Assembly: GCA_902806595.1 (NCBI GenBank)
Contig: CADCXC010000021.1
Span: 248,001 to 312,000, forward strand
From: Pyrenopolyporus hunteri
Taxonomy: Eukaryota; Ascomycota; Sordariomycetes; Xylariales; Hypoxylaceae
Direction of reading: 5' to 3'
Length of the DNA stretch: 64,000 nucleotides
Part shown: positions 51,831 through 64,000 of the stretch, in pieces
How positions within the stretch are numbered: the first letter of the stretch is position 1
Layout: every line of letters begins with the position of its first letter
Made by a program: the position numbers and the translations under genes
The notes under the pieces: model-generated
Databases searched by the model: none
The model's input: only the letters and a program-made list of their open reading frames with translations
What the model was told of the DNA's origin: nothing

Positions 51831-54332
51831 ATTTTATATGTTATTTAAGATATAAATATCCTTATATTTTTTCGTTAATAATTAAAAATTAAACATATTA
51901 AACCTATTTTTATTAAAATAATTTAAAACTTTAAAAATCTTATCTACGTTATTATTAAGGTATATATATATATAATTAAAAATACAATCGTATTAATAAG
52001 CTATAATACTTTAAAATAAAATTACGATATATTTATATTAATAATTAAAAAAGGTTGCGAAATATTTAATAAGTTATATTATTGCGTATATATATTAAAT
52101 TCGTTTCAAATAAATTTATAGGTTAATTTTTAAATTAATAATATTATATTATAAAATATAAATAATATTATTAATACATTAAATAACGATATAAATAATT
52201 TAATTTAAGCTAGTAAAAGCGATTTATTTTTACATATAAATAATATTTAATAACTTAATATATATATTATAACTTATTTTTATAATATTATCGAAAAATA
52301 CGACATAATAATTAATTATAATATATTAATAAGGGAGGATTTATATAAGTAAATTTTAAATTATTTTAATAAAATTTAACATCGATTAATTTAAAAACTT
52401 ATTAATATTATATATTAAATAATTTAAACGCTATATATACGAAATTAATTACTCGAATATAAAAAAAATACTTTTAATAAAATTTAACTATTAATTTATA
52501 CTTCGATTTATCTTTTGTAATATATTTATAAAAAATAACTTCGAGTTAATAAAAAACTTATAAAATTTATATAATTAATATTTTAACTTATTTCATCGTA
52601 TATTATTTCGATTTAATTAAACCGAATTCGAAGCGTTTTTAAAATAAAACGAAATTATTAAAAATATACTATTATTTATAAATAAATTATATAAAAATTT
52701 TTATATAATTAATAAAATTTTAAATAAAAATATTCGATAACTATTTTATTCTATATAAAATAATTTACTACTTATAAAAAATAAAATAATTTTAACTCGA
52801 TTTTTTCGATTTTTATAATCGGTTTATATTAACGATTATAACTATAAATCTTACTATCTTAACGCGTATAACGATAACGCGTTAATTAAATAATATCGAA
52901 AACTAACATTTTTTATATCTAAATATATATTTTAATATATATTATTTTATTTATATTTTTTTTATTAACTTTCATATAAATAAATAATAAAAATAAAAAA
53001 CACTTTATTTTTAATTAAAACGATTTTATATAGTTTAAAAATAATCGATATAATCGTATTAAATATATCTTTATTTTCGATATTTAAGATATAAAATACA
53101 TATTCATTATCGTAATATTATATCTAAATACCGGTAAAAAAAATAAATAATTTAAACTTAACATTATTTATAAAAATTAAAACGAATATATCATCATTAA
53201 CATTACGACAATTATACCCGTTAAACTATATATTATTCCCATTAAAAACCATTATATTTTCGTAAATTAAAATATTAAATAGATATAATCCCTAATAAAA
53301 AACATATTATATTTATTAACGAATTAAACTAATAAATTACGTTTTTTTAAATCCGTATATATTAATTATTTTATTTAATAAATCGTTCGCTACTTATTAT
53401 TTCGTATTATATAATTAAAACTAATTACGTATATCGCGACTTATAAATACCCGTATAAATTTTTATAAAAAAAAACGATTTATTCGATAAATCCTTTTAT
53501 ATTTTCGTATATACTTATTATCTTCGATTATATTTATTAACATCCGATATTAAAAATCCTTATAAAATTTCCGTAAAATTTCCGTAAAGTTTCCATAAAA
53601 TTTATATTACGAAAAATATAATACATTAATATAACGTCGCGAAAAACTTAAAGTTATTATAAAAAATCTTATATAACTTTATATTATATATTAATAAATA
53701 CCCCTTATAAAACCCGCTTAAATTTATATATTATATTAACCGTAAATTAAATAATTTATAAAATTACCATTAATATTTAATAACGTAAATAATCGGATAT
53801 TAATAATAACCTAAACGAATAATATTAATATTATTAATAATATTAACATTATAAAACAATACGATAAAAACGAAACAATTAATATAAATCGAATAATTAT
53901 TACGAAATAAACGACTATTAATAAATTAAATAATATTATAAATTAAAATAATAAATATTTATTAAATAACGTTTTTTAAATAAATAACGTTTTTTAAATA
54001 AATAACGTTTTTTAAATAAACAATATTTCCCGAATTAATAACGTTTTTTAAATAAACAACACTTTTTAAATAAATAATCGTATATTAATAAGTAATAATT
54101 TATAACTAAATATAAGTTTAATTATAAACATTTATAAAACATTAAATAACCGTATTAATATAAATAACGCGATTATATATAATTACGGGGTTTTAAAAAC
54201 GGTAATTATTAAATTTCGAATAATGATAAATTTATAAACAATAATAATCATTTTAATAAAAGTTTATTTTCGAGTTACCGTATAATTTTAAATTATAATT
54301 ATAATATAATTTAATATTTGTTAATTATTTAA

Positions 54333-54364
54333 CCGTTACTTAAAACCTGCCATTCCCGTTACGG
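54333..54364 (-). repeat. Right terminal inverted repeat of the 9.9-kb transposon
   Basis: CCGTTACTTAAAACCTGCC followed by ATTCCCGTTACGG, the inverse of 44431-44462, followed by the TA duplicate. Confidence 0.85.
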
Positions 54365-56630
54365 TAAATATTTAAATATATTAATATTAATAAATTATTT
54401 TTAATAAATAAAATTAACAATATAAAATAAATTAAACGTAAAATTAAAATGTTAAAATAAATATTTATTAAATATTATAAAAAAAATTAATATATTTTAA
54501 TAATAAAATAATAATTATAAAAATTAAAATCCGTTAAAAATTATATAATAATTTATTTATCGAATATATTAACTTTAAAAATAAATAACGTTTAAACATT
54601 TTACTTATATTTTACTTTTAAAATAAAAATAATACTTTAAAAAATAAATAATTATAAAAATTAATAATAAAATTTAAAGCATAAATTTAAATTAAATAAC
54701 TTTTAATATAAATTTTAATAATAATAATAAATATTTTAATAAAAATTTAAAAAATTAAAATAAAAAAAAATTTTATATAAATAATGGTTAAACGTAAATT
54801 AATCGATTTTAAATTATAAAAAAATTTCGTTTTAAAATAAACATTTATATTTTATATAATAAAAAAAAAACCGGTTAATATTTTAACGTTTAGATTTAAG
54901 TTTTATATAATAACGTAATTAAAAATAAAAACGACGATAAAAGCTTTAAATAAAATTTTTTTTTTTTTTAACGATTTATTATTTTAAAATCGATTTATTC
55001 GAAATTAAAGTTTAATAGTTAAAAAAATTTAATATTTTTATTAAATTTAATACGCCTTCGACATCTTTTAAAAATCCGTTAAAAAAATAATTTTTAAATT
55101 AAATTATATTTATAATCGTAATAAGTTTTTAAAGTAAATAATTTTTAATTAATAAAATAATATAAATAAAAAAAATCGATAAAATAAATTCGTAACTTCG
55201 AAAAAAAAATTAATTTTAAAAATTAAATACGTTAAACTTTTAATAAATAACTCGAAAATAAATCGCCATTAATTAAATAATCGGTTAATAACTTTTAACA
55301 TTTAAATTTCGACATTTTAAATAAATTTTAACTATTCGACGTATAATTAATAATTAATTTAAAATTAATACGAATAAAGGGAATTTAATTATTTAATTAA
55401 AATATAACATTATAATAATTAAAAAATAATATTAACGTAATATAATTTTTATTTAATATTTTAAATATTAAAATAAAAAAATTTAATTAAATATAAATAA
55501 ACGACGGAAATAATTATAATTTTTTTAAAATAATTAAATATTTTATTATTTAATTAATAACGCATATAAATAAATTAACGAAATTTCTATTATTTTTATT
55601 TATTATTTAACGAAATTATAATTAAAAAAACGAATTTAATAAAATTAATAAAAAAAAAAAACCTTATTAAATTTAACTTTAATTTAACATTATAAAAAAA
55701 CATAAAAAGTATAAAATAAATAAAAACTTCGATATCGATAAAATATTATTACTTTTATTATTTTTTTATTTATTTAATAAAACGAGGTTAAATTTTATTT
55801 AACTTTTAATATTAAAATCTTTTATAAATCGACTCGAATTAAAAATATTATTAAGTAAAAAATTTAATTAAAGCGATATATTTATTAAATTATAACGTAA
55901 ATATTTTAAAAAAAATTTATAAAAAATAAAAATCTTTAATAAAATAAAAAAGTAAAAATCCCTTTAATTTTAATTTTTAATATAAATATAAATTATAAAA
56001 ATATAATTTATCGATTTTTTAATTTTTCGAAATTTAAAGTTAAAGGTATTAAAAAAATTATTATAAGGATAATTAACTTATAACGATTAAACGTTTATAA
56101 CGACGTCGTTTTTTAATTTTTTAATGTCGATTTTTTTTATTATATCGAAGTAAAATTCGATAAACGTTAAATTATTTACTTATTAATAAAAAACGTAAAT
56201 TAAATTTAAATCGTTGTAAAATAAATTAATTTTACTTTATTAATAATTTTACCGTAATAATAATTTAATTTAATACGAAAAAAACCGTTAATTTAAATAA
56301 TTAATTTTTACGATTATTTAATCGAATAATATCGTAACGTTATTATTTATTAAATAATAATTAAACGCTTTTAAATTAAAATTTATATTAAAACGTAATA
56401 ATATTTTTTATATATTATAAATAAATATAAATAAGTTTCGATTTTATATTTTAATTAATAATTTTTTTATCGAATTAAAAATAATTTAACGATATTTCAC
56501 ATATTATAATTTTAATGCGTATAAAATTAAATTTTTTATAAATAATTTAATTATATAAAAAAATTTTATAAATAATAAAATAATTTTATTATTATAATTT
56601 ATTAAAAGTAAACTTTTTTTTATTTAAATT

Positions 56631-58712
56631 TTTTATATTTTATTCGATTTTATATCGAAGTAATAAAAGATTTTAAATATATAAAAGTAATTTATTTTAT
56701 ATATTTTTATTTTTTATATAATATTTAATATAAAGTAAATTTTACGGGATTTAAATACGATACGAAATGTAATACGTATATAAAATATCGTTTATAAAAT
56801 AAGTGTTATTAAATTTAATCGTAAAAAAAAGATATAATAAATAATTATTTTAAAATCGAATTTCGAAATATGTAAGTATTATAAAATAAACGGTTTCGAA
56901 TTTAATACTATAAACGAACGAAATTACTTTATACGAATAATTAATAGGGTACGAATTATAAAATAATCGTTATAAAATAAACGATCCTTTTTATTTTAAA
57001 TAATATATTTTACGCGAACGGCGTCGATAAATGCTAATAATTATATATTTTCGAAAAAAATTTTTTAACGCGTAAAAAAATAAAAATAAAATCGACGGTT
57101 TAAAAAATAATTTTTCGAAAAATAAATTTATATAAAAAAACTTTTCGTAATATAATACGAATTCGTATAAAATCGATAAATATTTAAAAAAGATATTTTA
57201 TACCCTCGTAACGAAGGGTATAAATTATTTTATAATTTTAAAAAAAGTTCGTAATTTTTTATAAAATAATTTCGTTTAAAAACGATAAAATTATCGAATT
57301 AATTTAAAATTTTTTAAAAAGGGGCGTTTTTTATATAAGTGTTATAGGGAAAAGTTATAAAACGGTATAAAAGCGAAAAAAAGGGCGAAAAACGGGGTAT
57401 AAAATAACGAATATAAAATGGAAATTATAAAGTAAAAGTTATAAAATAATAAGTTTAAGATAATATATATAAAATAAAAGTTATAAAGTAGTAGATATAA
57501 AATAATACGTATAGGGTAGGAGTTATAAAATAATAAATATAAGATATAATTTATAAAGTAAAATGTAACGAACGACAACGAAATTCGAAAAAAGTTTACT
57601 TTAAAATTACGCGAAAAGTAAAAGTATATAAGGTAAATATATTCGAATTTAATTACGATAAAGTGGGGACGGAAGGGGAATTACTTTAAAATAATTTAAT
57701 AAAAGTTATATATATAAAGTAAATTTAATAAAGTTAAATTTATTCGATTTAAATATATATAAAAAAATTTATTTTTTTTTTAATATATAATGTATATTTT
57801 TATATTAAAATTTTTTATCGATAATTTACTTTTAAAAAATATATATAATAAATAATAAATAAATATATAATTATAAATTTATTAAATCGTTATATTTTAA
57901 ATCGATTTTTTTAATATATATATTTAATTTTATTATATTATATTATATAAATGTATTATTTTTTTAAAAAAAAAATTTTTATTATAAAATAATTTTATAT
58001 TATAATATAATAAAAATATAATATAATATATATTTATATTTAAAAAAATTTAAATATATTTATTTATTTTTTCTTTATAATTTAATATTTAATGAATATT
58101 TATTTCGTTGTAATTAATTAATTATTTTATAATTTAATATTATAAATTTTATTTTTTAATAAATATAATTAAATTTAATAAAAAAAATATATTTAATAAT
58201 TTTTTTTTTTTTATTTTCGTTTCGAAATTTTTTCGAATCGAAAATATATTAAATTCGTTTATATTATACGATTTAATTTATAAACGTCGTTTTAAAAAAT
58301 AATTTTATTATAACTTTTATATATTATTTTTTTCATTTAAACGAATAATTTTATTAATTAAAAAAAAAAAAAAACCTTTCGATTTTAATATTATTCATTT
58401 AATTTACAATTATTTTAAAACTTTTTATCGATAATATTTTTTACTTATATTATTTTCTCGTTAAATGATTTAAAATATATATTATTATATTTTAAAAACA
58501 TTTTTTTTATCGTTTTTTCGAATAAATATCGATTATATTATTATTTATTTTAAAATTATTTTATAATTAAATATTAAAAAATAATTATATTATAAAAAAA
58601 TATTAAATATAAATTAAATAATATTATTATATATATTAAATTAAAAATTATTTACTTATATAAATAATATAAAAAATAACGATAATAATTAATATTTTTT
58701 ATATAAAAAATA

Positions 58713-58743
<31 letters not shown>

Positions 58744-60708
58744 AAATTTACGTAATATTAAATAATATAATAAAAAAAATATTAAAAAAATATTTTACGA
58801 TATATATTATATACGAAACGACTTATTTAAAAATAAAATATTAAGTTCGAAATATCGAAAAAGTTACTTTAAAACTACTTTAGAGTTACCTTAAAATTAC
58901 CTTAAAGTTATTTTAAAATTACTTTATAATCGTTTATTTTAAAAGCTTCGATTGCGCGAACCCGTTAAGAGCGAAGAGTCGAAGCGGGGTAAAGTAAGTT
59001 TAATTACGTATTTATTTTATAATAATTAATACTCGATTTCGAACCCGTTCGAAAATTTAAATAGTCGATATATTTAAACGAAATTTATATTATTCGATTC
59101 GTTTCGACGAAAGTTACATAACGGTATCGATTTCGATACGATATATACTTTATAACGAAAAATACGATAAATAGTAAAAAATTAACTTCCTTTATTTTTT
59201 TAAAAATATTCGATTAAATGTTATAAATATATTATAAAATTTTAATCGAAGGCGATTAAAAGATAAATTATAATAAGTTTAGGTATTTTAAACGATTCGA
59301 AAAATATTAATATAATAAATTATATAAAATTTAAAATTTTAAAGCGAATAAATTAAATATTAAAAAGCGGTCGATTTAAAGAAGCGAATAATATAAATAA
59401 ATGATTTAATAAAATATAAAAAATATATATAAAACCGAAATTAAATTATATATTTATAAAAGTATTTTTAAAATTTATTATATAAAATAATTTTTTAAGA
59501 AATATTTTTACGTATTAAAATTTTTTAACCCGTGTTAAAAATTTAAATAAATTCGATAAGTATATAAAAAAATAAATAATGTATATAAAAGTATAAATCG
59601 CGGTATATTTTATTTTATAAAAAAAATTTAATAGGGTATATAATTTAATAATAAATTATTTTATAATATTTATTAATAACGGTTAAAATAAATTATAATT
59701 TTTTATTAATTTAATGGGTTTATTTATTATTTCGATATTATAGTTATAATGGTTATTCGATTTATTTTAATGGTTGTAATTAACGTTTATAAATTATTTA
59801 CCGAGTTTTAATAACTTTTTAATTTATTACGATTTTTTATTTTTTATAATTTTAAAATAACGTTATTAAAAAATTATTCGTTAAAGTTTATTATAAGTAA
59901 TTTAATACTTTTTTTAATTTATCGTAATTTTTCGATTTATTATTTTCGTTAAAATTTAACGAATAAAATAATATTTCGAAATAACATTATTAAAGGGTTT
60001 TATTAACGTTTATTTACGCGATACGATATTATATACTACCGTTAAAATTAATTTAAAGTTTAATTTTTTCGCGACGTTTAATTTAACGTATATTTTTATT
60101 AAATTTAATAAATTTATATTATATTAATTATTTGATAAAATTTATTATTATTTATATCTTCGAAAAAATTATTATTAAACGGTATTTACTTTAAATATTT
60201 ATTCTATATTTATATAATAATTATTATATAATTTTTTATATAATTTTATAACTTTAATTCGATTTTAAAAGATTTATAATAATTATCGACTTTTTTAATA
60301 ATATTAAACGTTTAATATTTATTAAACGTTTAATATATTATTTAAAAAATATAGGGATTATTAAATATATTTTTCGCTTGATAATTATCGATTAAACTTT
60401 ATAAATTATTAATCGAATAATTAAAATATTATTAAATATTAAGGGTAATTTACTTTATAATTATTTTATAACTATAAGGTGTAAATTTCCTTTTAAAATT
60501 TATAAATTTTATCGCTTTCCGTTTTATACGGGGTGTATATATAACGGATTAACGTTTTAAAAAATTTAAAAGGAAAAAACGAAAAACGTACTTCGATGTA
60601 ATAAATTTTATTTTAAATATTAAAACGTTTATTTTTATAAAAAGTATAAATTAATATTAATTTTTTCGCATTATAAAACGTAATTAATTAACTTTAACGT
60701 ATTATAAT
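56631..60708 (+). pseudogene. rDNA intergenic spacer relic, between units 2 and 3
   Basis: 4,078 bases, colinear with 36631-40707. Differs by keeping many G on the + strand at 57310-57680 (AAGTGGGGACGGAAGGGG, GGGTAGGAGTTATAAAATAA), where C is rare. Arrays: short AT repeats (57405-57570) and an 11-bp array (58860-58928). Confidence 0.8.
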
Positions 60709-62505
60709 TATTTAGTTAATTTTATTAATAATTATATATTTATTTTAAAAATTAAATTATATATGTTTAAATATAAATAATTTATATAGCGAAATTATAA
60801 ATAATTTATTAAATTAATTATCGTTTATTTAATAATATTTTATTATTTAAATAATTGTAATAATTTTAAAATTAATATATATTAAAAATTTTAATTTACG
60901 AAAAAATATATTTATTAAATTAAAAATTAATATTTTTCGAAATTTTTTAATAATTTATAATAATTTTTCGAATCGTATAATTTTACGTTAATAATAGTTT
61001 ATTTAAATTTTTACTTTATTAACTTTTAATAATAAAATTTTAATTTATTATAATTATAACGAGTAATAAAAAATTAAAATTTAACCTCGAAAAAAAAACT
61101 TAAAAAATAGTTATTATATTTAAAAAAAATAATAAATGTATAAATTATTTAATCTCGATACGGGGAGGTAATAATAATAAATATTAATATAAAATTTTTT
61201 TAAATTTTATAATTAAAATAAATATAATTTAAATTTTTTAATAAAAAATAATTAAAAGGTAAGTTTAATATTAATAACCGCGGTAATTTTAACTTTAATA
61301 ATGTATATTAAAATTATTATAATTAAAAAGTTTATAATTAAATTTTAAATTTAATTAATCGATCCACTTTATTACGTATATTAATTCGATCGAATCTTTC
61401 TTTTTAAAAAACTTTATATCTTTTATTAAATATAGTAAAAAATTAAAATTTTTATTATAAAAAAATTAAAATATTTAAAATAAGTTTATATTTGAATATA
61501 TTAATATAAAATAATAAAATAAAACGTATAATTTTATTTTATTAATTTTTAAAATTATCGTAATAATTAATAAAAATAATTAAAAGTATTAATATTTAAT
61601 TATTAAAAGTAAAATTTTTAAATTTATTAAAAATTAATTATTACGAAAATATTTATTAAAGATGTTTTTATTAATTAAAAATAAAAATTAAAAAATCGAA
61701 GATAATTAAATATTATTGTAGTTTTAATTATAAATTATATCGATTAAAGATTAAATAATGTTATTTTTTAATTCGTTTAACATTTTACGAAAAATTAAAA
61801 TTTTTAAATTTTAGAAAAAATATAATTATAAAATTAAAATTTAAAAAAATTAACGAAAAAGTATTATTAAGAATAAAATTTACGATTTAATTTAATTTAA
61901 TATTAGAAAATTTATTAGGTTTAGATATAATAAAAATTAATAAATTAAAAATTTTTTTTTAATTTTATAAATGGTAGTATATAGTTATTTTTAATTAATA
62001 AAATAATTTATTTATTTAATTATAATAATAAACGAAATTTTAATTTATTAAATAATTTATATTATTTTAATAATATATTAGTTTTTTAAAGGGATTATTT
62101 GTTTAAACGAATGGAAGTTTAAAATAATAATAAGTTTATAATATTTTTAGATATTTTAAATCGTATATATATTATATTAATAAAATTAATAATTTTTTTT
62201 TTAGTAGAAATACTCGGGTAATTTTATTAAATTTTATTGTGTTAAAAATAAAATATTATAATTATTATTTTTTAATAAAAAATCTTTAATAAATGTAAGT
62301 TATTAATTTACGTTAATTACGTTTTTATTTTTTATATATATCGTTCGTTGTTATTATCGATTAAATAATTTAATAAAATTTTTGGATTAATTTAAAAAAA
62401 TCGGTAACGATATTTTAAGGTCGAAAAGTTATTTAAATTCGATTATTTAAAAAAAATAAAAGTCGTAATAAAGTTTTCGTTAATAAATTAACGGAAAGAT
62501 TATTA
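60709..62505 (+). pseudogene. 18S rRNA gene relic, unit 3
   Basis: 1,797 bases, colinear with the other two. It starts TATTTAGTTAATTTTATTAA and ends ACGGAAAGATTATTA. Confidence 0.92.
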
Positions 62506-63032
62506 TTAAATTATTAAAATTTTAAACTTTTTATAAATTTTACCGTTATTATTTTAATATAAATTGCGTGTATTTTATAATTATTTTATAATAGGTAATT
62601 CGGGGGAAAATTACCCCGTAATAGATTTACTTTGCGACGTTTATTTTTTAGGGATAATTATACGGTATACGTTATATAACCCGTCGAAGGATTATTTAAA
62701 TTTTTACTTTAAAAAAAGTTTAAAAGTTTTAAAAAATTTCCGTTTTAAAATTTATTCGAAAAAAAATTTTAAAATTTGAAAAAAAATTTTACTTTAAAAT
62801 TTATTCGAAAAATTTTATTTCAAAATTCGAAAATTTTACTTTAAAATTTAAAAATTTTATTTTAAAGTTCGTTCGAAAGAAAACTTTAAAATTTGAAAAA
62901 AAAGTTTTAAAATTTTTATTTAAAAAAAGGATTTTACTTTAAAATTTACTCGAAATAAATGTTTTAAAATTCGAAATAAAATTTTAAAAGTTTATTTTTT
63001 TTTTTTAAATTATTTTAATTAAAATTAATTAA
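62506..63032 (+). pseudogene. ITS1 relic, unit 3
   Basis: 527 bases with the same internal repeats (about 62700-62995). Confidence 0.8.
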
Positions 63033-63189
63033 AATTTTTAATAATAAATTTTTTAATTTTAATATTAATAAAAAACGTAACGAAATATAATAAATAATAT
63101 AAATTATAAAATTTAATAAATTATCGAATTTTTAAATATATATTATATTTATTAATATTTTAATAGGTATATTTATTCGAATATTATTT
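63033..63189 (+). pseudogene. 5.8S rRNA gene relic, unit 3
   Basis: 157 bases, AATTTTTAATAATAAATTTT to TTCGAATATTATTT. Confidence 0.9.
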
Positions 63190-63353
63190 CGATTTTTAAG
63201 TTTTTATTATTTAATGTTAAAAATTTACGTTTTTTAAAAACGTAATTTTTTAAAGTTAATAACGAAGTTAAGGTATATTTTAAGCGTAATAAGTTATTTT
63301 CGTTTTTATAGTATATTTAGTTTTTTATTATAAAATCTTTATATATTTAATGG
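63190..63353 (+). pseudogene. ITS2 relic, unit 3
   Basis: 164 bases, as in the other units. Confidence 0.78.
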
Positions 63354-64000
63354 TTAACTTCGAATTAAATAAAAATATTTATTAAATTTAAATATATTAA
63401 TAAATAAAAAAAAAGAAATTAATAAAGATTATTTTAATAATAACGAATAAAGCGATAATAACTTAAATTTAAAATTTAATTTTTATAGTTCGAATTATAA
63501 TTTATAAAGGATATTTTAAACGCGGCGTTTTTTAAATTTTTTAAAACGAAATATTTTAAAAGGTAAAAACTTTATACGATTAAACGTTTAATTTATATAT
63601 AATTTTTTCGATAAATTAAATAATTTAAAAATATTATTTTAAATAGAAGGTAAATTTTTTTTAAAGTTAAATATCGGTTAGAAATTGATAGTGTATAAAT
63701 AAAATAATCGAAAAATGAAAAGTATTTTGAAAAAAAGGTTAAATAATATATGAAATTATTGAAAGGGAAGCGTTTACGATTAAATTTTTTTTAAGTGGAT
63801 TATTCGATGTTTTTACCGGTGTATTTTATTTGGTTTAAGTTAATATCGATTTTTTTAAAGGGATAAAAACGGTAGGAATATAGTTTTTTCGAGAGTATTA
63901 TAACTCGTTGTATAATATTTTTAGGGGGATTAAAGATTACGTTTCGATAAAAATATTAACGTAATAGTTATTAATAACTTATTTTAAAATACGAATTAAA
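63354..64000 (+). pseudogene. 28S rRNA gene relic, unit 3 (5' part, cut by window end)
   Basis: Starts TTAACTTCGAATT (TTGACCTCGGATC). It keeps more of the rRNA sequence than units 1 and 2, for example GAAATTATTGAAAGGGAAGCG near 63751 (rRNA: GAAATTGTTGAAAGGGAAGCG). G is well kept and C is not. The array continues beyond the window. Confidence 0.9.

Larger units (their letters stand above)
44431..54364 (+). mobile_element. Plavaka/CACTA-like TIR DNA transposon relic, 9.9 kb
   Basis: 9,934 bases with terminal inverted repeats of at least 32 bp: the left end starts CCGTAGCGGGAAACTATAGG, the complement of the right end CCGTAACGGGAATGGCAGG, and both continue TTTAAGTAAC. The flanking TA is repeated on both sides (44429-44430, 54365-54366). 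In the uninterrupted 28S there is one copy, and the conserved rRNA base pair there is TG, so the target duplication was probably TG before RIP. On the + strand around 51-52 kb, a single reading frame with RIP stops matches Plavaka-type (CACTA superfamily, Tnp2-like) transposases. The length suits an autonomous element. Mutation is somewhat lighter than in the rDNA around it. Confidence 0.8.
43356..56630 (+). pseudogene. 28S rRNA gene relic, unit 2, split by a DNA transposon
   Basis: Two parts, 43356-44430 and 54365-56630, together about 3,339 bases like the uninterrupted copy. The break falls in the conserved sequence AATTGAACGTG|TGGACATTTG (unmutated form, with TG duplicated), seen here as AATTAAATATA and TAAATATTTAA. 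The 3' end is at GTAAACTTTTTTTTATTTAAA. Confidence 0.9.
7905..64000. other. RIP-degenerated AT-rich compartment
   Basis: From just after the Old Yellow Enzyme stop codon, the sequence becomes almost pure A/T, and surviving C and G occur mainly as CpG (TTCGAA, TACGT, AACGA). Comparing paralogous copies inside the window shows C-to-T and G-to-A at nearly all non-CpG positions with few indels, the signature of repeat-induced point mutation in ascomycetes. The only large exception is 9211-10435. This compartment consists of rDNA relics and nested transposons, listed separately. Confidence 0.9.

Noticed and set aside
7905..64000. Mitochondrial DNA or a mitochondrial insertion, because of the extreme AT content
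   Set aside because: The rRNA arrangement is nuclear (18S-ITS1-5.8S-ITS2-28S), and CpG is retained in the pattern left by RIP.
7905..64000. Centromere or telomere
   Set aside because: No telomeric TTAGGG arrays. AT-rich RIP DNA could resemble a fungal centromere, but the content is rDNA and sequence alone gives no support.

Overview
The window comes from a filamentous ascomycete (Pezizomycotina; a sordariomycete is my guess, low confidence). The reasons are short GT-AG introns, fungal gene families (a Rod1/Rog3-type arrestin, an Old Yellow Enzyme), pyrimidine-rich promoters, and above all a long AT-rich compartment carrying the signature of repeat-induced point mutation (RIP): C-to-T and G-to-A transitions on both strands, with surviving C and G mostly in CpG.

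Layout. 1-7904 is ordinary gene-bearing DNA: the 3' end of an unrecognised Trp-rich gene, a long intergenic region with ACCT/AGGT motifs and a CT-rich promoter, a two-exon alpha-arrestin gene, and an intact Old Yellow Enzyme gene. At about 7905 the composition changes abruptly, and the remaining 56 kb is almost all RIP-degenerated.

The AT-rich part is not featureless. It is a tandem nuclear rDNA array destroyed by RIP. Reading through the transitions, I recognise on the + strand, in order: an IGS fragment (8702-9042), a 5'-truncated 28S (16341-20194), IGS, 18S (30640-32438), ITS1, 5.8S (32967-33123), ITS2, 28S (33288-36630), IGS, 18S (40708-42505), 5.8S (43035-43191), 28S (43356-56630, interrupted), IGS, 18S (60709-62505), 5.8S (63033-63189) and the start of a further 28S (63354 to the edge). 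Without insertions the unit is about 10.07 kb.

The dead array has been invaded repeatedly. (i) An LTR retrotransposon of 6,384 bp (20226-26609; 217-bp LTRs; 5-bp target duplication) sits in the IGS, and a second, inverted, internally deleted copy (9043-16340) joins IGS to the middle of a 28S. (ii) A 9,934-bp TIR DNA transposon (44431-54364) lies inside a 28S; it encodes a RIP-stopped Plavaka/CACTA-type transposase. (iii) Four copies of an unclassified 0.8-1.5 kb element, called X here, are present. Three are RIP relics (7925-8701, 13292-14506, 16624-18099). One (9211-10435) is essentially unmutated although it lies inside a heavily mutated LTR. X has a perfect hairpin at each end, several internal minisatellites, no coding capacity and no detectable target-site duplication. 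It is the best candidate here for an undescribed mobile element.

The window therefore shows the junction of a chromosome arm with a RIP-inactivated, transposon-filled relic of rDNA. Only the three genes at the left are likely to make protein.
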